This document shows, one piece after another, positions 34,884-44,624 of a stretch of 64,000 nt of DNA. Numbering within the stretch: the first letter of the stretch is position 1; each line of letters begins with the position of its first letter. The stretch is from contig WION01000012.1 in the NCBI GenBank assembly GCA_015039365.1, positions 186,001 to 250,000 of the forward strand. The letters are read 5' to 3'. A program made the position numbers and the translations under genes. Origin of the DNA: Amanita rubescens (Eukaryota; Basidiomycota; Agaricomycetes; Agaricales; Amanitaceae). The notes under the pieces were generated by a model, which ran no database searches, was not told where the DNA came from, and was given only the letters and a program-made list of their open reading frames with translations.

Positions 34884-35276
34884 TGAATGACCCAGGTACG
34901 TAATCACATAGCGTTTGAGCCCCTCGATCATGATTTGGGTCAAGATTACGACCAACTAGAGATGTCATAGAGCAGATGCATGGACAGAGGTTTATAAAGC
35001 TTAAAGGCATAATTTATCTTGCACCAGATATGGACTGGACTTTTTTTTCTTCTTTTCGTTCCCAAACTTTGACACTTCTTGACACACACACATTATTAAT
35101 GGATTACAAGTGTACCTCATGTCATTATGTTAGCTGCTCATAGCATTCCATTATACCGATGCGACTCGGTGAGATGCAGCTATTTATGGTATAGTAGGAT
35201 CGTGCAATAATGACATCATTTTGCGCCCAGCAAAAGATGAAACAGGTTGGTAATGTACTGAGTAAGCTACGTCCTG
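34884..35276. other. Intergenic region
   Basis: 3' flank of SKT5 and promoter region of the oxidoreductase gene. No other feature seen. Confidence 0.4.
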
Positions 35277-35280
35277 GTGG

Positions 35281-35287
35281 ATATAAA
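35281..35287 (+). promoter_or_regulatory. TATA-like box of the oxidoreductase gene
   Basis: ATATAAAA lies about 40 bp upstream of ATG 35325. This spacing supports that start over the in-frame ATG at 35277, which would overlap the TATA-like sequence. Confidence 0.4.
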
Positions 35288-36159
35288 ATTCAGAGCAGTC
35301 GAGCCGACAATTCTCAAACTAGACATGACAACTCCAAAGGAACACACCGCAATTGTCGCAACGGACGGAAAAGGACGAATCGACACCATCCAAGTCCCAA
35401 CGCCCGAACCTGGTCCAGGAGAAGTTCTAATCAAAGTCGACTACGCAGCGTTTATCGCTTTCGATACCTACATCACTGATATTGGATACTATGTATCAGA
35501 CTTTCCACATACCTTGGGCTTCGACGCTGCCGGAACCATTATCAAAGTCGGCGAAGACGTGAAGAACCTGCACATAGGCGATCGAGTGAGTACAAGTTAT
35601 ACTTTGGAAACGATGACGCGCTGATCGGGCGATACATAGGTCACCGCGTTCACATACGGCGCTTCGGCGCGAAAAGGCGCTCAGCAATTTATCGTCGCGC
35701 CCTACACCGTCTGCGCCAAAGTCCCAGACTCGCTCTCTCTCAAAGAGGCGGTGACGATTCCAGACAACTTTATCACGGCGTTTTATACCGTCTTTAACCA
35801 ATTGGAGATTCCACGTCCATCGTCTTTTCTGAAGGCCCCTACGCCTCCGAACGCGTCTATCCCTATCCTTGTGTATGGAGCCGGGACGATAGCTGGGCAA
35901 TATGCCGTCCAGCTGTTGCATTTGGCTGGGTACAAGAATATTATCGCAACTGCGTCCGTGCGTAACCACGAGCTTTTGAAATCGTTCGGTGCGACGCATG
36001 TGTTTGATTACCGGAGCCCGACGTTGGAGGAGGACGTCGCGCGTGTAGTTGGTTCCGACGGCAAAGTGCCGATTGTGATTGACGGAGTTACGTCTGAAGG
36101 GACGCTCAAGATTATTGCGAAATTGGTTAGTCCCAAGGGTAAAGTCGCGTTGTTGCTTC

Positions 36160-36163
36160 CCGT
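36160..36163 (+). repeat. Target-site duplication, left copy (CCGT)
   Basis: CCGT directly precedes the TG end of the left LTR. It is repeated at 44621-44624 directly after the CA end of the right LTR. Confidence 0.8.
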
Positions 36164-36650
36164 TGAAACAATAAAGAGAAGGCCGACGTGGAACAGTGTT
36201 CGGCCAAAGGGGCTACGGAGGTCTGACCGATGTGCTTAAGTGCGATAGAGTGCCGAGAGCGAAGGAGAAGGAACGGAACGGTGACCGAGTCACCGAGCGA
36301 GAAGGAGAACGGAAATCGGACGCAAGGGAACGAGAAAGAGAGCGGAAGTGAGACCGGCTGTATATTCGATGTCCAACTACTACAGACAATGCCGTATATA
36401 TACTACGAGGACATGAGGCTTACCTGCGACGAACCTTCCTCCGAGTCCGTTGGTCCGTGCGCGTCTAGGTGCCCCGTTGCGTTCGAATATCGCTCAAGTT
36501 GCGGGAATGGCCCTGTCGGAATGTGGCCGAAGGTCGTTGGCGCGAAGGTTTGACTTCGGAAGCTTCCGTGATGCGTGATGTGATGCCGAGAATCGGAATG
36601 CGGTGCGCTTCGGTGTTCGGTTCCAACGTAGCCGGAACCGGCTCGTTACA
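36164..36650 (-). repeat. LTR (3' LTR of the element)
   Basis: 487 bp, starting TGAAACA and ending GTTACA on the plus strand. By eye it has no difference from 44134-44620. A purine-rich stretch next to it (CCGGGAGG on the minus strand, just right of 36650) could be the polypurine tract. Confidence 0.9.
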
Positions 36651-36760
36651 CCTCCCGGGGTCTTTTAATACTGACCTCCTGGTCAGGTCCGAGGAGATAA
36701 GAGGGCGATAAGAGATAGAGGGGAGTGGAGGGTGGGTTCTTCTCTTCCTCTTCTACAATC

Positions 36761-37951
36761 ATGTCGGCCGTATCCGCAGGCGGTGGGAGCAGTGTCACGA
36801 AGCTGATAGCGCGCAAGCTGGACAAGCACGTCGAGGCGTTTGGCGAGCGGTTGCTGGATGTGCCAGAGGGGGAAGTAAACTTGAGCAATGAGGGGGATGT
36901 CCGGAAATGGCTAGAGCTGGCGAAGAACGACGTGGTGAGTAAGGGGTACGTTGTCGTTGGCGGAAACTAATCGTGTCCAGGAGAAGATCCGGACGTATAG
37001 CCGGGAGCTTGCAGATGCGGGGTCAACGACAAAGCTTGTTTCAGTCATCACGGATGGCCTCGTCCAGTACGATAAGCTCGGCGTCGGTCTACGAGAACTT
37101 AGTACAACGGTGAACCTGGCAAGGTCCTCCTCCGGGGCGAGTTTGCGTCCAGAGGACTCTGCGAGCCATATCAGTTCCGGTTCGGTTGCGCGAAGTAGCG
37201 TCCTAGAAAGGTCGTCGCATGCGGGTGCGCCTGCTGGCCGTCAAACTGTCCCAGAAGTGCCAGTCGTCGATTTCAAGAGACCTGCACCGAGGCCTCGTAC
37301 TACACGCAGTAAGGTCGCTCCGGCTGTCGGTTCAGAGTTGATTTCCCTTCAACAGGTACGTTGGTGATGGACTATGTCGCGGTCCCTCAGCTGATGCCCG
37401 AATCGCAGCGCTGCGAAACTTGCGTAAGGCTGAATAAGGCCTGTGTCTTCTCCGGTGACCATACGGCATGCGATCTCTGTCGAGCGAAGAAGGTAAGGTG
37501 CGCCATGCCTGGTGCGGATGCTCCTGTCGTGCGATCCTCAAGCGTCGCGTCGTCGGCTGCTAAGAGCATTCCGTCGTCCTTGGCGCGAGGTGTAGGCGCA
37601 CTTGGGGTATCGGGCTCGTCGGTGAAGACGCCGTCTCGGTCGGATAAACGGAAGATCGAGGTTGGGAGTAGTCCGGAGGAGCAACCTCCGCGTAGGCGTA
37701 GCAAGACGGATCTGAAGGAGGCCGGTGACGTGGAGACGGGTTCTGAAGGCGGTTCGGGAGCGGGTAAGACGAAGGCGGGCTATGAGGATCGTATCGGCAG
37801 GCTGGAGAGGAAGCTGACGAGATTCCAGGACCTTTACAAGCGGTCGGTGGAGGACCTGCAGGCAGACATGAAGGAGCTAAGGGAGGAGATGGCCGAGGAG
37901 GTTCCCCAGGCGAAGAGCAAGGGCAAGGGCAAGGGCAAGGGCAAGGCGTAG
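36761..37951 (+). CDS. Antisense accessory gene of the retrotransposon, zinc-cluster protein with coiled coil
   Basis: This gene lies inside the element but on the strand opposite to gag-pol. The ATG is at 36761; introns at 36935-36980 (46 bp) and 37356-37408 (53 bp) have normal GT-AG ends and give one frame to TAG 37949. Exon 1-2 is helical (KLDKHVEAFGERLLDVPEG; VEKIRTYSRELADAG) and is followed by a Ser/Arg linker. The third exon opens with a Cys-rich block, CETCVRLNKACVF then CDLCRAKKVRCAMPG, resembling the paired-Cys clusters of fungal zinc-cluster proteins. After a basic Ser-rich linker comes a coiled coil (RIGRLERKLTRFQDLYKRSVE ends there) and a Lys-Gly repeat tail (KGKGKGKGK). The function is unknown. 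Nucleic-acid binding is an inference from the Cys block and basic tail. Confidence 0.7.
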
Positions 37952-38061
37952 GATTCGGAGGACTCGGGTTCGGTGCTCGTCGCGGGCTCCTGTAATAAGA
38001 AGTGATTAAACGAATGTACCTGTACTTTGTAGCGAAAACTATATGCATATCCTCGGAGCAT

Positions 38062-41000
38062 TCAGAGTTCAGACTCGGGTAGGTCATCGACCTCCGTTAG
38101 TGCCTCATTAATGAAACCATCACCATCGCCGTCAGCGAGGGAGGCTTCGTCGGGCGAGTCGTGTGTCATCGTATAAAGCTCCTCATCGGATCTATTAAGT
38201 AATTGTGAAAGCCGCTCACCCGGTGCAATACTGCGTGATCGGTAAGGAATTAAACGTTTGGCTGCGTACCGTAACTTAGAAAGGGTTCCATCGGTCTCGG
38301 CGAGTATATACGATCCTCCTTGGGTTTTCCGGATAACGACCATCGGTCCGAGGTACCGGGGTTTTGTTTTACGATCGAGTTCCATATCGATCTTGTTATT
38401 ACGGACGAGGACTAAATCTCCCTTCTTGAAGCGGAAGTTCTTGATCGTATGCTGGAAGCGCTGCTCAAGCTTGCGAACGGCGTTAAGCCGGGACTTGTAG
38501 ACTTTGTCGCGGATGATTTTGAGATCGGCCGGACGTTTCTGTAGCTGTCGGGCACGGTGGGCAAGCAAGTCCTGTCTCGAGAGCTCGGATGTGATCGGCG
38601 GGCAGAGGTAAGTGGCTTCCGAGATGTCGAGGGGCAGTGTCGGCTCGGTTCCGTGGGCGATGAAGTATGGACTGTAACCGGTGGATGGGTGTATCGTAAT
38701 GCGCTCGGCCCAGAATACGGATGGCGCGACTTGGCTCCACTTCTCGGGTTTGCCGTCAGCTGCTTTGATGAGAGATTCTCGGACGTCAAAATGTCGGCGT
38801 TCGACGATGCCATTGGCCTGTGAGTTGTACGGGGATATTCGGATGTGGTTGATACCGTATCGGTGGCGGAGGACTTCTAGAGCAGCTACATATGGCGTTC
38901 CGTTGTCGGTGACAATGACTTCTATGGCTCCGTGGCGGCAGAGAATATCTTCGAATATGAACTTGGCGATAGCTGTTGCGTTTTCGGAGCGGAGCATTTT
39001 GTATTCGGGCCATGCGGAGAGAGAGCATCTTGCTTGCGTGATGTAGGTAAATCCGCCGGATGCTGGCATCTTCATGGTGTCCATGTGTACGATTCGGAAG
39101 AGACCTCCGGGCTCTGGAACAGTCGGCGGAATGTGTAGGCGTTGGGCGTTTCGGATCTGGCAGTTATGACACGTTCGGACGTACCACTTAACGTCGTAGT
39201 CAAGGGAGGACCACCAGAAACGGTCTCGGATACGAGCGCGAGTCGCGAAGATGCCTTTGTGTCCGGTGTCATCGTGTGCTTCCTGTATGATCTGTAGTCG
39301 CTTTGAGTCGTTGAGGATGACGAGCTTGTGTCGGCGGTGATCGTCTCGGTACCAGAGTCGGTCGCCTTGAATAAAGAATCGCTTGGCCTTGTTGAGCCAT
39401 TGTCGGAATCGATCGGCTGACATGTCGGGCGGCCGTTGCGGGTTCTTGAGGTAGGCTTCAATCCTGAGTATGTCGGCGTCTCGGGCTAGCTGTTTTTCGG
39501 ATCGGGAGAATATGTCGGGGCCGTCAGTTCCGGTGGCGTAGCATGCGGCGGTGAGGTGCGGCTTGAAAGTCCAGTTGGCGGCCTCGATACAGAATGCGTT
39601 AGCTTCGTCAATCCAGTCGTCCGGGTCGGAGTCGTCTGGAGGCTCGTCCTCTTCGGATGCTCGGCGCCTAGATAATCCGTCGGCGGGAGTGTGCTTCTTT
39701 GCGGAGACGTGGCGAAGTTTGAAGTCGAAGAGGAGAATTCCTGCTATCCATCTGTTAATCGTGTTATTCGGCTGGATATCCGGGTTATTGATCATTCCTT
39801 TAATATACTTAGCGTCCACCTCGACTACAAGATTTTTGACGCCGATGATGAATATCCGGGTAGCCTTAAGTGCGCGGAAGAGTCCGTAAAGCTCGAGTTT
39901 GGCCTGGGAGTATCGTTGTTCTCGCTCGTTGAAGGTAATAGATCCATAGCGGTTCGGATAGCGCTTTTTGTCGGGACCGATCTGCGATAGCCAGTATCCG
40001 ACAGCGTACCAGGATGAGTCGACGGCTAGGATAACCTCGAGAAGTGATTCGTAGTCGATGCCTCGGATGGCGCTGCAATTGATAGCGATGAGCTTGAGGT
40101 TCTCGAAGGCGGCGATATGGTGACCAATAAATTCGAACTCGACGCCCTTCCGTAGGAGTTCTGAGAGTGAGCGAGCGTGTTCGGCGTAGTCTTTGACGTA
40201 GATGCGGATGGTGCCCATAGTTCCTAGAAAACCTCTAACTTCGGTGATAGATTCGGGGATAGGCCAGTTCCTGATCTTTTCGATTCGTGAGTCGTCCGGA
40301 AGGCGTCCTTCGTAAGTGCATTTGTGTCCGACGACGATAGCTTCTGGAATACAGAAAAATGACTTCTTTCCGGAAAAGGTACCGCCGGCGTGTTTGACGC
40401 GTTGGATAACTCGGTTAATGTTCTGGATGTGTTCCCATACGAAGCGTCGGATGCCAGAATTTTCGGGGATGGTCTCGAAGGTTCCGTCGGGGAGCTCGTA
40501 GCGGGTTTTCGGTCCTTTACAGGGGCAGTCGTCGACGAAGGGTTTGGTGACATGCGGAATTTCATCTTGAAGGATATAGGTGAGGTCGCCGTGCTGGATC
40601 TGCATCGAGTTGGTGTATCCCATCGGAATAGACGTGAGGCGGAAGGTACCGAGAGGCGTTTGGAAGGTCGTAAGGTCTCGGGATTCGGTGGCAAGGCGGC
40701 GCTGGTCAAAACCGACGAATAGATCAAAGGTAGCGTAACATGAGTACCCACCAAATGACTCGGCGAGTAGTTCTACGTTCGGCGGCTGTCCAGAGTCTTT
40801 GATAGTGACGGCGTTAAGCGGCTGTAGGTCGTGGACGATGCGCAATGATTTCCCGTCTTTCTTGTAAACGCAGAACCAGCGGGACCGATAGGATGAGCTG
40901 GACGGCTCGTAGACTCCGGAAGCGATTTTGTCTTTGATGATGCGTACGATCTCGTTGTATTTGCCAGGCGGAATCGGCATGTTCTTTAGCGTCCAGGGCA

Positions 41001-41742
41001 CGTGTTCAATGGTCGGAATCACCACGGGGTCGAAGTAGTCGTCGGAGAACTTCCCTTTCTCTGCTTCGGTCCATGCGAAGCCTTCTTCGTGTATGCGGAT
41101 CAGATGGTGGATGAGCTTTTCTTCTTCGGCGGTTAAGAATCCAGTGGGGTTGATATTTTGTGCCTGCATTCGTTCTTCGGTGTATCGGGTTCCTGGGGTA
41201 AAGTCCGGTGGCTGTGTCGGAAGGGTAGGGAGATCGGCGAGGGGATCGGATGGTATGCGGCGGATAATTCGGAATTTCTCGGGTAGCGTGGTAGCGACTG
41301 GCTTAATTCGGTTGGCGACTTTCTTATATGCTAGTGTTTCGGCGGCGGGGACAAAATTAAATTCGAGCTCTGTAGTACTGATATGTCCGTTGTAAGGTAA
41401 GAGTATATTACCGATCATTCTGGGCGCGGTCAACATGTCCAAGAAATGCTCCTCCGACAAGTGGTATGGGTTGTCTCCCTTTCCAACTGTGTAAACGGTC
41501 GGCGCGTCGGTAGTTTCGGGCGTTGGTGTAGTGGCATCGGGGTCAGCGGAATTAGCGATCGTCGGTTGATTAAAGATGGTTGTAGGTGTGATATCGTGTA
41601 TGTGCGGCGTAGTTGTATGTACGTTTGGCAGTTCTTCATTATTGACATGTTTGGTGGGCGACTGCGGATTCCGAGCGTCTCGTCTCCGTGTGGGCGATTC
41701 ATCGACAATTAAAAACCCGTTTTGACGGTATGTGCTCCGCAT
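38062..41742 (-). CDS. pol: Ty3/gypsy pol: reverse transcriptase, RNase H, integrase
   Basis: Open frame of 1,226 residues. RT motifs: GVYEPSSSSYRSRWF, YKKDGKSLRIVHDLQPLN, FDLFVGFDQ, LTSIPMGYTNS, and the active-site box as FVDD. RNase H: ILAVDSSWYAVGYWL, SQAKLELYGLFRAL, VEVDAKYIKGM. Integrase: HHCC zinc motif (HDDTGHKG ... CHNCQ) and the DDE triad in MDTMKM, VTDNGTP and NGIVERRHFD. A C-terminal GPY-like module (KPRYLGPMVVIRKTQGGSYIL) is present, without a chromodomain. The frame overlaps the end of gag by 34 nt in the -1 frame. The first ATG of the frame lies in that overlap, but a Gag-Pol fusion by frameshifting is more likely. Confidence 0.93.
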   Translation of the reverse strand: MRSTYRQNGFLIVDESPTRRRDARNPQSPTKHVNNEELPNVHTTTPHIHDITPTTIFNQPTIANSADPDATTPTPETTDAPTVYTVGKGDNPYHLSEEHFLDMLTAPRMIGNILLPYNGHISTTELEFNFVPAAETLAYKKVANRIKPVATTLPEKFRIIRRIPSDPLADLPTLPTQPPDFTPGTRYTEERMQAQNINPTGFLTAEEEKLIHHLIRIHEEGFAWTEAEKGKFSDDYFDPVVIPTIEHVPWTLKNMPIPPGKYNEIVRIIKDKIASGVYEPSSSSYRSRWFCVYKKDGKSLRIVHDLQPLNAVTIKDSGQPPNVELLAESFGGYSCYATFDLFVGFDQRRLATESRDLTTFQTPLGTFRLTSIPMGYTNSMQIQHGDLTYILQDEIPHVTKPFVDDCPCKGPKTRYELPDGTFETIPENSGIRRFVWEHIQNINRVIQRVKHAGGTFSGKKSFFCIPEAIVVGHKCTYEGRLPDDSRIEKIRNWPIPESITEVRGFLGTMGTIRIYVKDYAEHARSLSELLRKGVEFEFIGHHIAAFENLKLIAINCSAIRGIDYESLLEVILAVDSSWYAVGYWLSQIGPDKKRYPNRYGSITFNEREQRYSQAKLELYGLFRALKATRIFIIGVKNLVVEVDAKYIKGMINNPDIQPNNTINRWIAGILLFDFKLRHVSAKKHTPADGLSRRRASEEDEPPDDSDPDDWIDEANAFCIEAANWTFKPHLTAACYATGTDGPDIFSRSEKQLARDADILRIEAYLKNPQRPPDMSADRFRQWLNKAKRFFIQGDRLWYRDDHRRHKLVILNDSKRLQIIQEAHDDTGHKGIFATRARIRDRFWWSSLDYDVKWYVRTCHNCQIRNAQRLHIPPTVPEPGGLFRIVHMDTMKMPASGGFTYITQARCSLSAWPEYKMLRSENATAIAKFIFEDILCRHGAIEVIVTDNGTPYVAALEVLRHRYGINHIRISPYNSQANGIVERRHFDVRESLIKAADGKPEKWSQVAPSVFWAERITIHPSTGYSPYFIAHGTEPTLPLDISEATYLCPPITSELSRQDLLAHRARQLQKRPADLKIIRDKVYKSRLNAVRKLEQRFQHTIKNFRFKKGDLVLVRNNKIDMELDRKTKPRYLGPMVVIRKTQGGSYILAETDGTLSKLRYAAKRLIPYRSRSIAPGERLSQLLNRSDEELYTMTHDSPDEASLADGDGDGFINEALTEVDDLPESEL

Positions 41743-43850
41743 GTGCTGCGGGACGATCTCGGGCGTGTGACAAGGACGGCGGAGGTTTTAGATTCGGGGC
41801 AGGTGATCGTGATGTCCTGGTTGCCATTGGGGTAGTCGCGGGTGACGGCGGAGAGCAGGGTGAAGAATGGGCGGCCGAGTAAAACTTCGTAAGGTGCGTC
41901 TTCCACGATGTATGCTTGGACTTGGACCGGTAATCCGCCGATAGTCAGGGTGAGGTTTTCGGTGATGCCAAGGGTCCAGTTCGATGTGCCGTTAGCGGTT
42001 TCCATCATGATGCGCCTAGAAGCGGAGTAGCCGGAGCCTGTGCGTTCCCATTTGTCCTTTCTGATGACGATAATCTGAGAGCCGTTGTCGACGACGCATT
42101 CGCATTTGACGGATCCGCTGAAAGTACCGTCTACGACTCGGAGGGTCTCGATAGGCTTAGTAGTGGCCATGAGAACATCGATCGGATCGTCTTCCGGGGG
42201 CTCGGTTTCAGTGGCGGAGACCTCATTGCTAGATGCGGATTCAACGCGTTTGGCGGTAACCAATTGACGTAAGTCTTTTTGGACGGCCGGGGATATTGCA
42301 ATGAGGTCCTTAGCGGCTAGGGTCACGGGTAGGCTGAGAAGATGGTCTATGATTCGCTGGGCGGCGGTCGTGTCATCGATCGGCGAGCGAAACTTGAAAG
42401 CGGGAGTATCTTTTTCTTTTCCTTTGGACGTGGAAGCGACGGGCGGTGTCATGGGCTGTGGCGGAGCGGGGGTCTGCTTGGATCGGGGCATAGCGGTAGA
42501 GTTTTTCTTTTGTTCGGCTGCGAATGTTTCGGCGTGATCGGAGATCTCCAGCAGGTTGGCGGAGGCTACGCGTGGCTGCGGCGTGTTCGGCTGTGGATTG
42601 TCCTGAAGCCATTTATCAACACGTTCTTTGAACCATCGTCCGTGCATTCGGTATTTATCCATATTCGGTTCCTCGCCATTCAGGAGCTGTATGCGGCCAT
42701 CAACTAGCCTGATCTTGCCTTGTCTGACGTATTCGTCCCTGACTCGGCACCAAGGAGTTCGGTGCTCTGAATCTCCACAGAAAACGCATCCGTTGAAGAG
42801 TCGTTGGGCGAAAGTTTCTGCTGCCTGTGCGGTCGGAGGGGCGGTTGGATAGGAAGGGGCGACTGGCGCAGGCGCGGGTGCAGGCGTGGGAGGCGTGGTA
42901 GCTGCAAGGAGTGCTATCGCAGGTCTGGAGCTGATAACGAATTGTGCGGCGCTGTTCATTTCCTTTAGATCGTAGCCGTCGTCGGGTCTGACGTCCGGGC
43001 ATTTGATCGTGAGCCGAGTAGTAATATCGGGCCTGATGTCAGAAGCGAAGGCTGACATGTACATGATGCTTGCCTCGCGGCCGGTCATGCGGTGTTTAGT
43101 TATGAGGTACTGAGCAGTGCCGGAGAACTCCCTGTGGTATTCGGCTAGAGTAGTCTCGGAGGTAATGGTCTGGGATGAGTAGCGATCGGTGATGGCACGC
43201 AATGCTGCAATGGTGTGGCGTCGATCGGGCTGTGCCTCGGGGTAGATCTCGCGGATCGCTTTCTTAAAGTCGTCCCAAGCTTTTGGTTCCGCTAGCGCGT
43301 CCCTGGTGGCTGTCCAAGTTTCGGAGGATTTCTCGTCTGTGTAATAGATCGCCCATTTAACAAGCTCGGCGTCTCCGGAGCGTTCTCGGTCTTCGCAAGT
43401 CATCTCGATGTCCTCGAGGTAGCGTTCAAGACCGCTTGCGGCACCCTGAAAACGGGGCGCCTCTTTGCTAGTCCGGATAGGCATACGGGTCGGGGTAGCC
43501 ATGTTGCTTTTGGTAGGAGGAGGTGAGGGAGAACGAGATGGTGTAGGCGGAGGCGGTGTAGGGGTAGGCGAGGTAGGACGGGATGCAGGACGAGGTGAGG
43601 CAGGACGGGTTGGCTCAGGGGTAAGCGGATCAGGTATCGGTGTCAAGGGCGAGAGCGGTGGCAAGTTCGGAAATAGACTAAAAGCAGTGGGCACGTGCTG
43701 TGAATGAGCCGGTTGAAGTGATTTCGGAGTCGAGGTGCCAAGAAGTGAAGGAGACTGCGGTGCAAGGAGTGCGGATAGGTCTAGAAACGAGGAAAGGTCG
43801 GCAGGTGTTGGATCTCTGATCGGTAGGGGAAATGTTCCCGGAAGGTGCAA
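41709..43850 (-). CDS. gag: Ty3/gypsy gag and aspartic protease
   Basis: Open frame of 713 residues. A Pro/Ser/Thr-rich start is followed by a retrotransposon Gag region (APRFQGAASGLERYLEDIEM; WAIYYTDEKSSETW; FKKAIREIYPEA). Next is a CCHC zinc knuckle (CVFCGDSEHRTPWC, spacing C-x2-C-x4-H-x4-C) and then a retropepsin-like protease (CVVDNGSQIIVIRK ... EVLLGRPFF). The protease active-site triplet reads Asp-Asn-Gly rather than Asp-Ser/Thr-Gly. The frame ends TAA at 41709, right after the slippery heptamer. The first ATG at 43850 gives a leader of about 280 nt from the LTR. Confidence 0.88.
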   Translation of the reverse strand: MHLPGTFPLPIRDPTPADLSSFLDLSALLAPQSPSLLGTSTPKSLQPAHSQHVPTAFSLFPNLPPLSPLTPIPDPLTPEPTRPASPRPASRPTSPTPTPPPPTPSRSPSPPPTKSNMATPTRMPIRTSKEAPRFQGAASGLERYLEDIEMTCEDRERSGDAELVKWAIYYTDEKSSETWTATRDALAEPKAWDDFKKAIREIYPEAQPDRRHTIAALRAITDRYSSQTITSETTLAEYHREFSGTAQYLITKHRMTGREASIMYMSAFASDIRPDITTRLTIKCPDVRPDDGYDLKEMNSAAQFVISSRPAIALLAATTPPTPAPAPAPVAPSYPTAPPTAQAAETFAQRLFNGCVFCGDSEHRTPWCRVRDEYVRQGKIRLVDGRIQLLNGEEPNMDKYRMHGRWFKERVDKWLQDNPQPNTPQPRVASANLLEISDHAETFAAEQKKNSTAMPRSKQTPAPPQPMTPPVASTSKGKEKDTPAFKFRSPIDDTTAAQRIIDHLLSLPVTLAAKDLIAISPAVQKDLRQLVTAKRVESASSNEVSATETEPPEDDPIDVLMATTKPIETLRVVDGTFSGSVKCECVVDNGSQIIVIRKDKWERTGSGYSASRRIMMETANGTSNWTLGITENLTLTIGGLPVQVQAYIVEDAPYEVLLGRPFFTLLSAVTRDYPNGNQDITITCPESKTSAVLVTRPRSSRSTCGAHTVKTGF
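41712..41718 (-). promoter_or_regulatory. Candidate -1 ribosomal frameshift site (GGGTTTT)
   Basis: On the minus strand gag ends ACG GGT TTT TAA. The heptamer G GGT TTT fits the X XXY YYZ slippery rule in the gag frame, sits directly before the gag stop, and a -1 slip there enters the pol frame (GGG TTT TTA ATT GTC). No pseudoknot was worked out by hand. Confidence 0.65.
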
Positions 43851-44113
43851 GTCTTCGTCGGCTGAACTAGTAGAGAGATCGGATGACGGAGGATCTGTCG
43901 GTGGTTCGGGCTGAGGCTGTTTATGAGCAGGGGGTGGAGGCTGAGGAGTAGTCGGCTTCCGAGAAGACCAAGGAACGTGTGGTCGGCTGGATGGTCCTGG
44001 CTGAGGTTCGGCGGGCCTAGCTCGGCGTGGACCTAACTGAGATGGAAACTTTTCCGATGCCTTCTGCGCTGCAGGACGGTGAGGACGAATGGCTGGGGCA
44101 CAGACCTAAGAGC

Positions 44114-44131
44114 CCCTCGCGGTGGGCTCCA
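44114..44131 (-). other. Putative primer-binding site of the retrotransposon
   Basis: Two bases inside the 5' LTR of the element, the minus strand reads TGGAGCCCACCGCGAGGG. It starts with TGG, as expected for pairing with a tRNA 3' CCA. I could not assign the tRNA. Confidence 0.5.
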
Positions 44132-44133
44132 GT

Positions 44134-44620
44134 TGAAACAATAAAGAGAAGGCCGACGTGGAACAGTGTTCGGCCAAAGGGGCTACGGAGGTCTGACCGA
44201 TGTGCTTAAGTGCGATAGAGTGCCGAGAGCGAAGGAGAAGGAACGGAACGGTGACCGAGTCACCGAGCGAGAAGGAGAACGGAAATCGGACGCAAGGGAA
44301 CGAGAAAGAGAGCGGAAGTGAGACCGGCTGTATATTCGATGTCCAACTACTACAGACAATGCCGTATATATACTACGAGGACATGAGGCTTACCTGCGAC
44401 GAACCTTCCTCCGAGTCCGTTGGTCCGTGCGCGTCTAGGTGCCCCGTTGCGTTCGAATATCGCTCAAGTTGCGGGAATGGCCCTGTCGGAATGTGGCCGA
44501 AGGTCGTTGGCGCGAAGGTTTGACTTCGGAAGCTTCCGTGATGCGTGATGTGATGCCGAGAATCGGAATGCGGTGCGCTTCGGTGTTCGGTTCCAACGTA
44601 GCCGGAACCGGCTCGTTACA
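44134..44620 (-). repeat. LTR (5' LTR of the element)
   Basis: 487 bp and, by eye, identical to 36164-36650. As the 5' LTR in the sense of the element, it should hold the promoter of the genomic transcript. Confidence 0.9.
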
Positions 44621-44624
44621 CCGT
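44621..44624 (+). repeat. Target-site duplication, right copy (CCGT)
   Basis: Matches CCGT at 36160-36163. The oxidoreductase frame resumes directly across it. Confidence 0.8.

Larger units (their letters stand above)
36164..44620 (-). mobile_element. Full-length Ty3/gypsy LTR retrotransposon
   Basis: The 8,457 bp element has 487 bp LTRs (36164-36650 and 44134-44620), termini TG...CA and a 4 bp target-site duplication CCGT. In the sense of the element (minus strand) it runs LTR, primer-binding site, gag-protease, pol (RT, RNase H, integrase), an antisense spliced gene, LTR. The domain order RT-RNase H-integrase defines Ty3/gypsy. Both coding frames are open over their whole length and the LTRs look identical, so the insertion is young and the element may be able to move. 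It lies inside the oxidoreductase gene in opposite orientation to it. Confidence 0.93.

Noticed and set aside
36230..36553. Identical 107-codon frame present in both LTRs
   Set aside because: It is simply an open stretch inside the LTR, seen twice because the LTRs are identical. No protein features.
37915..37948. GGGCAA tandem repeat as a separate microsatellite feature
   Set aside because: It codes for the Lys-Gly tail of the antisense gene in frame, so it is part of that gene.
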